From Desulfomonile tiedjei (GTDB taxonomy: Bacteria > Desulfobacterota > Desulfomonilia > Desulfomonilales > Desulfomonilaceae): DNA of 64,000 nt. How positions within the stretch are numbered: the first letter of the stretch is position 1; the number at the start of each line of letters is the position of its first letter. The translations under genes and the position numbers were made by a program. The stretch is from NCBI GenBank assembly GCA_016212925.1, contig JACRDF010000003.1, forward strand, positions 343,006 to 407,005, in the 5' to 3' direction. A model generated the notes under the pieces. The model did no database searches. It was not told the origin of the DNA and saw only the letters and a program-made list of their open reading frames with translations. Below, piece by piece: positions 26,832-35,706 of this stretch.

Positions 26832-29387
26832 TTACCCCCATGAAACCAAGCTCATGGAGAGAGGATTGAAAAGATAAGGATGAAAAGGCAAAACCCTGAT
26901 GCCGTAGGCGTAGATTCCTGTTTCTTCGCATGGTATCGTCCCGGTGAATCGCCACACCCCTTCGGATACCGGCCCTTCACTCACCATAGTGGTAATGTTG
27001 CGGTTCAGCATTTTCTCCGAGTCCGAGACATTGCCGTGGACCAGATCCACAACCACTTCTTCATCCCTGAGCTGACCTAGCTGAACGACGGCGGAGACGT
27101 TCAGATCCTCTCCCAGGGCCACTCGGTCGCCCTGGGGCAGCGAAACGTCGAGGACTTTCACATCCTTCCACAAGTTGCGCACCTTCTGCTTCCAATCGCG
27201 AAGTTCTCGAGCGCGTGCGAGCCGATTTTCGCCCAGGATCTGGTGCGCAAGGCCGGCCTGCGTGTAGTAATCTCCCATGTATTCTTCAATCATGCGATGC
27301 GAATTGAAGTGTACGCAGATCGTGGCCATGCTGTTCTTCATCATTTCTATCCATCCGTGGGGGAGCCCGTCGGGTCCTCGATCGAAAAAGAGAGGAATCA
27401 CCTCCTCCTCCAGCAGTTCATAGATATTGGAGGCTTCCACTCGATCCTGGTACGCAGGGTCTTCGTACTCTTCCTCCCCGCCGATAGCCCAGCCGTTGGC
27501 TCCGTTATATGCTTCAGGCCACCAGCCGTCGAGGATGCTCATGTTCAGAGCGCCGTTGGCCGCGGCCTTCATACCTGAGGTGCCGCAGGCCTCGTTGGGT
27601 CTCCTCGGCGTATTGAGCCAAACGTCCACGCCCTGAACCAGATATTTCGCTATGTTAAGGTCGTAATCTTCCAGGAAGACCAAGTTGCGCCGAAAGCCCT
27701 CGGATCTGGCCTGGTGCACCACCATCTTGATTATCTCTTTGCCCAGGCGATCCTGAGGGTGTGCTTTGCCGGCAAAGATAAATTGAACTGGACGGCGCTT
27801 ATCCGACATCAGGCTCAACAGGCGGTCCGGGTCGGTGAACAGCAGTCCCGCGCGTTTGTACGGTGCGAACCTGCGGGCAAATCCTATGGTGAGCGCTTCA
27901 GGATTCAGCAATTCCCTGGAACGCCGCACGTTAAGCATGGTGGAGCCGCTGCCGGACTTGAAAAGGCTCGCAAGGCGCCTCCGAGAAAAGGCCACAAGCC
28001 GCTCTCGCCTCGTCTCGTGGACTCTCCACAACTGGTCGTGCGGTATGTTGTGAACACGCGACCATATCTTCGTGTTGTCAGGTTCTTCTACCCATCCCTC
28101 GCCCAAGTATCGCGCGAAGAGGTCTCCCATCTCTTTAGACACGTACGAAGGGATGTGAACGCCGTTGGTGACATAACCGATGGGGATGTCTTCCTCATCC
28201 ACGTGCGGCCACAGACTCCTCCACATTTTCTTGGCAACTGTGCCGTGAAGGCGGCTCACCGCGTTTACTCCCCGGGACAAGCGTAGCGCCAAAACGGCCA
28301 TTGAAAGAGGCGAAGTCCGATCCTCGGGATTTTCACGGCCCAGATCCAGCAGGTCCTTGACGCTCATTCCCAGCGATTCCACGTAGGTCTTGAAATAACG
28401 TTCCACCAGTTCGGGAGGGAACAAGTCGATTCCTGCGGGGACCGGCGTGTGAGTCGTGAACACGGTGGAGGCTGCAACCGACTCCACGGCCACATCAAAG
28501 GGAACGCGGTAAGTGAGCATGGTCTGGCGGATACGTTCCAGGGCCGCAAAAGCCGCGTGGCCTTCGTTCAAATGGTATACAAACGGCCACAGGCCCAGTA
28601 GATGAATGGCTTTCGCTCCGCCGATCCCGAGGACTATTTCCTGCTGGATCCGCATTTCCACATCTCCGCCATACAGTTCAGCGGTAATTCGGCGCGAGCT
28701 GTCAGAATTTGAGGGATGGCTGGAGTCCAGCAAATAAAGGGAGATGCGACCCACCTGTATCTTCCACACGAGGATTTTGACCACGCGCTCGTCCAGCCCG
28801 AGGTCAAAAGAAACCTGATTGCCCGTACCGTCCAGGACCGGCGATACAGGCAGGTTGTAGAAGTCGTTATCGGGATAGGACTCTTGCTGCCAGCCGTCAA
28901 TATTCAAGTATTGTTTGAAATAGCCCTTCTGATAGAGGAGCCCCATTCCTATGAGGGGGAAGCAGAGGTTCGAAGCGCTCTTGAGGTGATCGCCCGACAA
29001 GACGCCAAGCCCCCCGGAATAAATCGGAAGCCCCTCGGCAAGCCCATATTCCATGCTGAAGTAGGCGATCCGATAATCAATGGGTCTTTCCAGGTTGAAA
29101 GAATAATTTTTAGTAATGCTCACATAGTTATCGAAGGCCGTCTCAGCCTCACGGATCCTCTCCATGAGGGAAACGTCCTCGAGGATCTCCTGTTTCCTTT
29201 CCGTGGAAAGATTGGCCAACAGCAGCATGGCGTTGTGGCCCGAATCTTCCCACAGATCCGGGTCCAGTGCCTGGAAAAGGCGGCTCACATCGGGATTCCA
29301 ACTGAACCATAGGTTCATTCCGATATTACGCAGAGCTTGCAGCGGATCAGGAAGATCCGGCTTTACCAGCAAATAACGGGGCCTCAT
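26832..29387 (-). CDS. glgP: Alpha-glucan (glycogen) phosphorylase
   Basis: Releases glucose-1-phosphate from glycogen or maltodextrin using phosphate and pyridoxal phosphate. 851 residues, the short bacterial/archaeal GT35 type that begins with a DUF3417-like N-terminal domain (NIGMNLWFSWNPD). PLP-site motif RRPNEACGTSGMKAAANG (Lys schiff base) and the glucan-site region NEGHAAFAALERI are present. ATG 29387 starts it. No glgA, glgB or glgC is nearby, but it is translationally linked to the membrane coiled-coil gene downstream, which is unusual. Confidence 0.95.
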   Translation of the reverse strand: MRPRYLLVKPDLPDPLQALRNIGMNLWFSWNPDVSRLFQALDPDLWEDSGHNAMLLLANLSTERKQEILEDVSLMERIREAETAFDNYVSITKNYSFNLERPIDYRIAYFSMEYGLAEGLPIYSGGLGVLSGDHLKSASNLCFPLIGMGLLYQKGYFKQYLNIDGWQQESYPDNDFYNLPVSPVLDGTGNQVSFDLGLDERVVKILVWKIQVGRISLYLLDSSHPSNSDSSRRITAELYGGDVEMRIQQEIVLGIGGAKAIHLLGLWPFVYHLNEGHAAFAALERIRQTMLTYRVPFDVAVESVAASTVFTTHTPVPAGIDLFPPELVERYFKTYVESLGMSVKDLLDLGRENPEDRTSPLSMAVLALRLSRGVNAVSRLHGTVAKKMWRSLWPHVDEEDIPIGYVTNGVHIPSYVSKEMGDLFARYLGEGWVEEPDNTKIWSRVHNIPHDQLWRVHETRRERLVAFSRRRLASLFKSGSGSTMLNVRRSRELLNPEALTIGFARRFAPYKRAGLLFTDPDRLLSLMSDKRRPVQFIFAGKAHPQDRLGKEIIKMVVHQARSEGFRRNLVFLEDYDLNIAKYLVQGVDVWLNTPRRPNEACGTSGMKAAANGALNMSILDGWWPEAYNGANGWAIGGEEEYEDPAYQDRVEASNIYELLEEEVIPLFFDRGPDGLPHGWIEMMKNSMATICVHFNSHRMIEEYMGDYYTQAGLAHQILGENRLARARELRDWKQKVRNLWKDVKVLDVSLPQGDRVALGEDLNVSAVVQLGQLRDEEVVVDLVHGNVSDSEKMLNRNITTMVSEGPVSEGVWRFTGTIPCEETGIYAYGIRVLPFHPYLFNPLSMSLVSWG

Positions 29388-30046
29388 TCGTAACCTCGTT
29401 TCCGATCTGACGAAATGGCTGTCAAACGAGTAGATCTTAACCGTCCGACCAACCTGGGGGCCTTCATGGCCGCGCGGCCCGACCGACCGTCCGAGTGATC
29501 GGACAAATGTGAACCCGCGATCCCGGCCACCTCGCAGGTTAGCTTATCTGTGGACAGGTTTTTGTGCAACTCCTAAAGGCATCGACGGGAAATCCTTCAG
29601 TGATGTCAACATCGGCATCACTCATGGCCATGTCGGAGAGCGGTGGAGCAGGCCTTCCAGCCTGCTTGTCCCAAAATGCCAATGATGGCAGGCCGACAGG
29701 ACTGGTCCACAAAGAAGACCACCCCCTTGAAAGGCTGAATGTTCACAGTCCTCGCACAGGCGCGCTTAATCGCTTTGCGCTCGTCTCGCTTATCACTGTC
29801 GTGCCCGCGTACAGCATAGACCGAATGATCAGCCGTACATCGGACTGGAAGGACCTACACGGTCGGGGCGGCGCGGTGAGGATGTTTTACCTTGCCAATG
29901 GAGCGATCCTTTTTTTAAGTGTGATGCTCTTCGGGTAAAGTGAGCGTGGGGCAGGGGTGTATCGGGGGAGGAAAAAGGGGAGTGGACTGCAAAATCTTCA
30001 AAGCAGACTGTCCGCACCCGCGTGGCCCGATGAACGCTCAAGACGC
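29388..30046. other. Intergenic region, 659 bases
   Basis: Lies upstream of glgP and downstream of a leftward membrane-protein gene. It contains a short repeat-like palindrome (GCAGGCC-TTCCA-GCCTGC region, about 29649-29710) related to the dispersed GGACAGGCTTCCAGCCTGTC sequence at 39280. A plus-strand open frame (29564-29938) has no ribosome site or family likeness and is not called. Confidence 0.5.
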
Positions 30047-30544
30047 TCAGGAAACCCTAACGGGCGAGTTTATGACAGGTCCCATGACGTTCTCCGGAGG
30101 GATTGAGGACCGAGCAGCATCGCTGCGAGGATCTTCGGATCTTGTTCGGAGGCTGTTAACCAATACTATGGCTTGGTCCACCCCGTACTTCCATAGAACC
30201 ACAAAGAGCCCGCAGGCCGCCAATAGGCCCAAGATAGAGGTAATCAGAAGAATGTACCCGAGAGATCGCGCACCCAGGCTCTCCGGTGACAATGGAATCA
30301 CCAGTAGCAACAGCAAAAAGAAGGACTTTGGGAGGTGGACCACACTCCCCAACAGAGCCTGAATGCAATCAATCAATTTAATTATTATTTTGAATACAGC
30401 CCACAGCAGACCGCATCCGAAAAGGAGGAAAACGGCCATTCGAGCTGCAAAAAGCTCCGTGGAAGAAACTTCCAACCCGCTAAAAAGGAAGTCCAGGCGG
30501 ATGAAGTTCTGAACGTGAGCAAGGCCGTCCCAGGGAATATTCAT
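30047..30544 (-). CDS. Small integral membrane protein of unknown function
   Basis: 165 residues with three likely membrane helices (about 35-58, 74-86 and 95-115), then a polar Ser/Arg-rich tail. GGAGG lies six bases before the ATG at 30544, good evidence for translation. No family recognised. It is divergent from the TPR lipoprotein; the AT-rich 228-base gap between them should hold both promoters. Confidence 0.7.
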   Translation of the reverse strand: MNIPWDGLAHVQNFIRLDFLFSGLEVSSTELFAARMAVFLLFGCGLLWAVFKIIIKLIDCIQALLGSVVHLPKSFFLLLLLVIPLSPESLGARSLGYILLITSILGLLAACGLFVVLWKYGVDQAIVLVNSLRTRSEDPRSDAARSSIPPENVMGPVINSPVRVS

Positions 30545-30772
30545 GGAAATCCTCCGTGTGGTTTGCGGAAAAGGGGCCGCGTCGTCTTAGATTTCAGTTA
30601 AATAATTACATTCAATACACTGAAATCTTGTTACTATTAATACATATAATGGTCCATTAATCAACCAAAAATGATGCTCGTCCGCATCCACGGGGACACG
30701 CCGTTAGACTGCCCTTATTGACAAAGCCCTTCCAAGATCTTAGGCTTGCAAGAAAATAAGCCGGAAGTGCTG

Positions 30773-32431
30773 ATGGCCGTTCTCCGAAAAGGCTTTCTTT
30801 CATTAATTTCCATGTGTTTCAGCTCAAGCCGCGCCCTGAATAGCTCCTTATCCGCAATTGTGTTGGCGGCGCTATGGAGCCTAAGCGGATGCGGTGTTGC
30901 TCCGTCATCTCCTCTGGATAAGGCCAAACAACTCGTCAACGGAGGCGAGTGCGCGAAAGCCGTCGAGCTTTTGGACCAGGCTATCCAAAAGAGCCCGACC
31001 GATATTTCGTTGGTCATTATGAGGGGGAGAGCAAGGGAACGTTGTGACGAAATAGATCCGGCCTTGGGAGACTACCAGGCGGCCATCGACCTCAATCCCA
31101 GTTCGGCCGAGGCCTGGGAAGCAAAAGGCAGGCTGCTTGAAAGACTAAGAAATTACGGCGCAGCCGTCCACTGTCTGGAGCAGGCAGCCAAACTTGCTGA
31201 AAAGCCCGCGGCCATCATCTCTGCCATTGGACTGATTCATTTCTACCAAGATGATTACAAAGAGGCCCTGCGATCCTTCGACAGATGCACGGAACTGGAC
31301 CCGAGACAAGAGAGCGCATACTTTGGAAGAGCCGCGATCAGGATCGAAGAAAAGGACTACTCGGCCGCTATCCAAGAAATGGATAGGCTTTTGAAAATCC
31401 AGCCCAAGAATGCGCAGGCCTTTTTTCGGAGAGGGTTCGCGCACCTCAAAGCCGCACAGCCCGCGCAGGCGGTGTTGGATTTCAACAAGGCCCTGGAACT
31501 TGATTCCGATATGTCGGAGATATACTGGTATCGGGCGGACGCTCACAGAGCCATGAACGACCTGGAGCAAGCGCTCAAGGACTATGACAGGGCGGCCACG
31601 GTGGATCCCAATGATTCCATTCTATTCCTGAATCAGGGGACCCTACTCATGATGATGAACAGGTATCCGGAGGCCCTTGAAAAGCTGAGGAGGTCAATAG
31701 TTCTCGATCCGGAGAACCCGCTCCCGTACATAAATCGGGCCACGCTGCACCTCGGGACCGCAAATTATCTGGGCGCCTTGAGGGACTTGAACAAAGCCTT
31801 GGACATTCGAGGCGACGACCCCTGGCTCCTGGTGAAGCGAGCCTCGATCTTCAAGGTCATCGCACGGGGAGATTGGGCACTCTCCGATCTTGATAAGGCC
31901 TTGGCCCTGGACTCCACCAACCATGAAGCCTGGCTGCTACGCGGCAGTCTGTACTTCAACGAGAGACAACTCGATCGTGCGGTCGATGACCTGCACGAGG
32001 CAATCCGTCTGGCGCCGGACGATCCGGTGGCTTACCAGTTGTTGGCTGAGGCGCTACTCAGGAAGGGAGATATAAGGGACGCTCTGGAGATGGTTAGCCA
32101 GGCTCTAAAGAAGGAATCTTCATTCGCTCCGGCCTATGTCACCCAGGGGGACATCCATATGGCGGATTCCCACATAGACCGGGCCGTGGAAGCCTATTCA
32201 TATGCCCTGACCACTGACCCCAACAACTTCGAGGCCCGACTCAAAAGGGGAAAACTTTATATGGAATTGGGCAACTATCCCCAAGCCATAACGGACTTTG
32301 ACCAAGCGGCCAAAGCTAACCCGTACACCGGAGAAGTGTATCGGCTCCGCGGCCAATGCTATGAGACCCTGGGTCAATCTGAGGAAGCAACCCAGGATAT
32401 GTGGAAGGCCCGGGTGTTCGCAAATCGCTGA
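30773..32431 (+). CDS. TPR-repeat lipoprotein
   Basis: 552 residues. A hydrophobic signal (LSAIVLAALWSLSGCG) carries a lipobox (L-S-G-C, Cys about residue 40), so it is probably a lipoprotein on the periplasmic side. The rest is a near-continuous array of about 15 tetratricopeptide repeats of 34 residues, recognisable by A/G-Y/W-x2-R-G and ALxLDP patterns. Such solenoids scaffold protein complexes; the partner is unknown. ATG 30773 follows GGAAG; an in-frame TTG at 30746 is less likely. A TATAAT at 30645-30650 may be its -10 box. Confidence 0.9.
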   Translation: MAVLRKGFLSLISMCFSSSRALNSSLSAIVLAALWSLSGCGVAPSSPLDKAKQLVNGGECAKAVELLDQAIQKSPTDISLVIMRGRARERCDEIDPALGDYQAAIDLNPSSAEAWEAKGRLLERLRNYGAAVHCLEQAAKLAEKPAAIISAIGLIHFYQDDYKEALRSFDRCTELDPRQESAYFGRAAIRIEEKDYSAAIQEMDRLLKIQPKNAQAFFRRGFAHLKAAQPAQAVLDFNKALELDSDMSEIYWYRADAHRAMNDLEQALKDYDRAATVDPNDSILFLNQGTLLMMMNRYPEALEKLRRSIVLDPENPLPYINRATLHLGTANYLGALRDLNKALDIRGDDPWLLVKRASIFKVIARGDWALSDLDKALALDSTNHEAWLLRGSLYFNERQLDRAVDDLHEAIRLAPDDPVAYQLLAEALLRKGDIRDALEMVSQALKKESSFAPAYVTQGDIHMADSHIDRAVEAYSYALTTDPNNFEARLKRGKLYMELGNYPQAITDFDQAAKANPYTGEVYRLRGQCYETLGQSEEATQDMWKARVFANR

Positions 32432-32522
32432 CGCGGAGTTGCGCTCACAGGAAGAGGATGGAGAGGTCCCGCACTCCTCGGGATTTCGCAAACGGAATTA
32501 TTTCTTTGGGGGTGAGCCTAGG

Positions 32523-32604
32523 TGTCATTGCGAGGGCGTAGCCCGAAGCAATCTCCTGAAGAGCATGAACAGATTGCTTCGTCGTTTCACTCCTCGCAAT
32601 GACA
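32523..32604. repeat. Palindromic TGTCATTGCGAGG element (MITE-like)
   Basis: Two inverted arms of 33 bases, each starting TGTCATTGCGAGG from the outside and ending GAAGCAATC toward the centre (32523-32555 and 32572-32604), separated by 16 bases. Single arms with the same ends occur at 39236-39270 (plus) and 58871-58901 (minus). The arms differ in their middle parts (GCGTAGCCC versus AGTGAAACGAC). This looks like a known class of dispersed palindromic element in anaerobic bacteria. Confidence 0.75.
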
Positions 32605-32749
32605 CTGGTGTCGCGAAATTGAACCTCGTTCCCAGGCGGAGCCAGGGAACCAGATGGAAAGTGACTTAGCTCTCCAACTTGTCCGGCACTGACCTGGTTC
32701 CCAGTTCAGTGGCACCCAATAATTTCAACTTTACAGCGGCGCTGGGTGC

Positions 32750-32775
32750 CACGGACCTGCCCGGGCAGGTCCGTG
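32750..32775. repeat. Perfect 26-base palindrome
   Basis: CACGGACCTGCCC followed directly by its reverse complement GGGCAGGTCCGTG, with no loop. Flanked on the left by a second inverted pair, GGCACCCA (32711-32718) and TGGGTGCC (32743-32750). It shares GGTGCCACGGA with the hairpin at 19818-19852. It lies just after the paaK stop and could end that transcript. Confidence 0.6.
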
Positions 32776-32827
32776 CTCCTTCGCTGCGATGTTCCAAACC
32801 TCAAAGAAATACTATAATTACGGGCTT

Positions 32828-34126
32828 CTATCGCTCGTCGATGATACGTTTAGCCTTGCCGATGCTGCGCTCTATTGAGTCATGAGCCAAGACGATCACC
32901 GGAACGTTTATGCCGATGACCTGCTGTATCCTGGCTGAAATCCTCTTGGAGAGTTCGGCGATCTTTTCCTGACCTGCTTCGTACACCGCAGGCTTGACCT
33001 CGGTCTCTACGGTAATGTGATCGATGTAACCTTTCTTGCTCAAGCGAATCTGGTACAGGGGCTCGACTTCCTCGAATTCCATCAAAACCGTTTCAACCTG
33101 CGACGGGAAAACGTTCACACCGCTGATAATCATCATGTCGTCGGTGCGGCCCAGGATCTTGTCCATTGTAACCAGCGTGCGTCCACACTCACATTTTTCA
33201 CGGCGTAGCGTGCAGATGTCTCGCGTCCGATAGCGAATCATCGGCATGGCCCTACGTTGAAGCGAGGTGAAGACCAGCTCGCCCTCCTGCCCCAATGGAA
33301 CCGGTTCGAGTGTTCCCGGGTCCACTATCTCCGGGTAGACGTGATCTTCGTTCACGTGAATCCCGTAATATTCGCATGTAAAGGAAACACCCGGTCCCAT
33401 AAGCTCGGTAAGCCCGTAGTGCTCGTACGCGTGAATGCCGCCTCGGGATTCGATGTCGCTTCGCATTTCGGTGCTCCACGGTTCCGCGCCGAAATGACCT
33501 GTCCTCAACGCGGTCTTCTTCAGGTCTACACCCATTTTTTCCGCTCTTTCAATTATTGTGAGGCAATATGAGGGTGTACAACATAGAGCAGAGGTCCCAA
33601 AGTCCTGAATGAGCATGATCTGCCTTTCGGTCATCCCCGCTCCTGAAGGAACGACAGCACAACCGATTCTCATCGCCCCCTGGAGAAACCCTAGCCCTCC
33701 TGTGAAAAGGCCCATTCCATATGCATTCTGGAGCACGCTATCCGGTCTGACCTCTTGGGCCCACAGGCCTCGTGCCATGCAATCCGTCCACTGATCAAGG
33801 TCCTCGGCCGTGTATGGCCCGGTGATGGGTTTACCCGTAGTTCCTGAAGAAGCATGAACGCGGACCACTTCAGACATCGGGACAGCGCACAGGCCGAACG
33901 GATAGTTGTCTCGCAACGCGGTCTTGATCGTGAAAGGGAATTTTGCAAGATCTGCCAGCTTTTGGAAATCGGACGGTTTCACGCCCGTTTCATCAAAGGC
34001 CTTCTTGTAGTATGGGACCTTGTCGTAGACCCACTCTAGAGTCTGCTTAAGTTTTTCCGTCTGAAACGCGGCCATTGCGGATTCGTTCATAGTTTCGAAC
34101 TTTTCGTCCCAATACTTCTTTGACAT
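32828..34126 (-). CDS. paaK: Phenylacetate-CoA ligase family enzyme
   Basis: Activates an aryl acid such as phenylacetate to its CoA thioester with ATP, via an adenylate. 432 residues, normal for PaaK; AMP-binding motif SSGTTGKP (about 93-100), EHYGLTE and the mobile C-terminal domain (about 325-432) with RTDDMMIISGVNVFP. GAGGAGG lies upstream of the ATG at 34126. A strong promoter candidate is at 34198-34226. No phenylacetate pathway genes flank it; in strict anaerobes these ligases also act on other aryl acids, so the substrate is open. Confidence 0.93.
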   Translation of the reverse strand: MSKKYWDEKFETMNESAMAAFQTEKLKQTLEWVYDKVPYYKKAFDETGVKPSDFQKLADLAKFPFTIKTALRDNYPFGLCAVPMSEVVRVHASSGTTGKPITGPYTAEDLDQWTDCMARGLWAQEVRPDSVLQNAYGMGLFTGGLGFLQGAMRIGCAVVPSGAGMTERQIMLIQDFGTSALCCTPSYCLTIIERAEKMGVDLKKTALRTGHFGAEPWSTEMRSDIESRGGIHAYEHYGLTELMGPGVSFTCEYYGIHVNEDHVYPEIVDPGTLEPVPLGQEGELVFTSLQRRAMPMIRYRTRDICTLRREKCECGRTLVTMDKILGRTDDMMIISGVNVFPSQVETVLMEFEEVEPLYQIRLSKKGYIDHITVETEVKPAVYEAGQEKIAELSKRISARIQQVIGINVPVIVLAHDSIERSIGKAKRIIDER

Positions 34127-34197
34127 GGGTTCCTCCTCGGCGATAACTATGTCTGTTTTACGATGGCGGGTAACTCAGGAAGGCCTTTATCACTGTA

Positions 34198-34226
34198 CAA
34201 ATACGGAATGATAGAAATTCTGTCAA
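34198..34226 (-). promoter_or_regulatory. Sigma-70-type promoter of paaK
   Basis: On the minus strand TTGACA (34226-34221) is followed after exactly 17 bases by TATTTG (34203-34198). Transcription would start near 34190, giving a leader of about 65 bases. The remainder of the 492-base divergent gap (34127-34618) shows nothing else I can support; the promoter of the plus-strand dehydrogenase gene is not obvious. Confidence 0.6.
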
Positions 34227-34618
34227 GTGAAAAGGATATATGGTACGATTTGGGTCTGACAGCCACATTTGTTGTGCGGAACTTCAGTGTAGTGAAAGTC
34301 GGCCGAGTATTTATACTACCTCCGGGCCGCGGTCGCCTTGGGTACCAGTAGGCGGACTGGGGCCTCTTGGCCGCGGAAAGTTCGTGCGCTGGAATAGCTT
34401 GCTCAATGGGCGTTACTCTGGTAATCGTTGAGGGTGAAAAACGTCAAATGTGTTGGTTCATTTTGCAATAAGGGAGGGGCCATTTTCGCGTCCAGCGCGG
34501 CTGTCGGTCCGGCGCGGCTGACTGTAGGCCACGACCGCTGAGCAGCCGGGGCTGTTCATGGCTGGATAAAGATACCGCGGACAGAGCCTTCTTTCTGACA
34601 TCGAAGGGAGAATATGAG

Positions 34619-35476
34619 ATGGAAATCAGCAAGATAGGGGTTATCGGGGCCGGCCTGATGGGCTCTGGTATAGCTCAAGTGGCGGCCCAGACGGGTTTTC
34701 AGGTAAGCCTGATGGACGTGGAACAGCGTTTCGTGGACAAAGGGCTTGCTACCATTGACAAGAACCTCAAGCGCATGATTGATAAAGGCAAGATGGAAGC
34801 TTCCGAGGCGGACGCTGTCCGTTCGAGGATAAAGGGCACCTTGTCTTTGGGTGAAGCAGCTTCCGATGTGGACGTGACCATAGAAGCGGTCATCGAGAAG
34901 ATGGACCTCAAGAGATCCGTTTATAAGGAACTGGACGGCATTGCCAAGCCATCCACAATCTTCGCCACAAACACGTCGGGCCTGAGCATAACTGCAATGG
35001 CTGCCGTTACATCCAGGCCGGACCGCTTTATCGGAATGCACTTCTTCAACCCTGTCCCCGCCATGAAGCTTGTGGAAGTAATCCGCGGCTATGGCACGTC
35101 CGACGAGACTGTGAAGGTCATAAAGACCCTGGCGCAGAAAATGGGTAAGACTGCCATCGAGGTTGTAGAAGCCCCGGGATTTGTCGTGAATCGCATTCTT
35201 GTTCCCATGATCAATGAAGCGATTTTCGCGCTGCAAGAGGGGCTTGCCAGCGCTGCTGAAATCGATGAAGGGATGAAACTGGGTGCCAACCATCCGATGG
35301 GCCCATTAGCTCTGGCCGATCTTGTAGGACTGGACACGCTGCTCAACGTCCAGCAGCATCTGTACGAAGAATTCGCGGACCCCAAATACAGGCCGCCCAC
35401 GTTGCTGAGGAAGATGGTGAGGGCAGGCCATCTGGGCCGGAAGTCAGGGAAAGGGTTCTATGACTACGGTTCGTAA
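34619..35476 (+). CDS. hbd: 3-hydroxyacyl-CoA (3-hydroxybutyryl-CoA) dehydrogenase
   Basis: NAD-dependent oxidation/reduction of 3-hydroxyacyl-CoA in beta-oxidation or butyrate metabolism. 285 residues, the usual stand-alone length. Rossmann motif [14 protein letters not shown] near the start, active-site region [17 protein letters not shown] (about 139-155), and the C-terminal dimerisation domain with [24 protein letters not shown] lies upstream of the ATG. An acyl-CoA dehydrogenase follows 230 bases downstream, consistent with fatty-acid or aromatic-acid breakdown. Confidence 0.95.
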   Translation: MEISKIGVIGAGLMGSGIAQVAAQTGFQVSLMDVEQRFVDKGLATIDKNLKRMIDKGKMEASEADAVRSRIKGTLSLGEAASDVDVTIEAVIEKMDLKRSVYKELDGIAKPSTIFATNTSGLSITAMAAVTSRPDRFIGMHFFNPVPAMKLVEVIRGYGTSDETVKVIKTLAQKMGKTAIEVVEAPGFVVNRILVPMINEAIFALQEGLASAAEIDEGMKLGANHPMGPLALADLVGLDTLLNVQQHLYEEFADPKYRPPTLLRKMVRAGHLGRKSGKGFYDYGS

Positions 35477-35706
35477 CGGCAGGTAATGATGGGGCGCAGT
35501 AGATTTGGCGCTCCCAGCCTAATTATGGTCCGCTCGGTCCCACATTGCCGCGAGAAGGCCTTGGGTTTGAAGGGGACTTCGATGCCTGTAGTGTAGTGGC
35601 ATCCCGCGATTTTCCGGGACCGTGCCCGTAGCTTTCAAGGAGCGGCCGCAAGCCGGCATACCGGCCCGACGCTTTCTTATATATGACCTGACCATCGGAG
35701 GATAAC

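Larger units (their letters stand above)
32432..32827. other. Intergenic region filled with palindromic repeats, 396 bases
   Basis: Lies between convergent genes. Contains the palindromic element at 32523-32604, a hairpin CGTTCCCAGGCGGAGCCAGGGAAC (about 32628-32651) and the perfect palindrome at 32750-32775. No coding frame is credible. Confidence 0.65.

Noticed and set aside
29564..29938. Plus-strand frame of 124 residues upstream of glgP
   Set aside because: No ribosome site, no domain pattern, and it spans a palindromic repeat; noise is more likely.
32432..32827. CRISPR-like array
   Set aside because: Repeats here are inverted, of different families and not evenly spaced with unique spacers.
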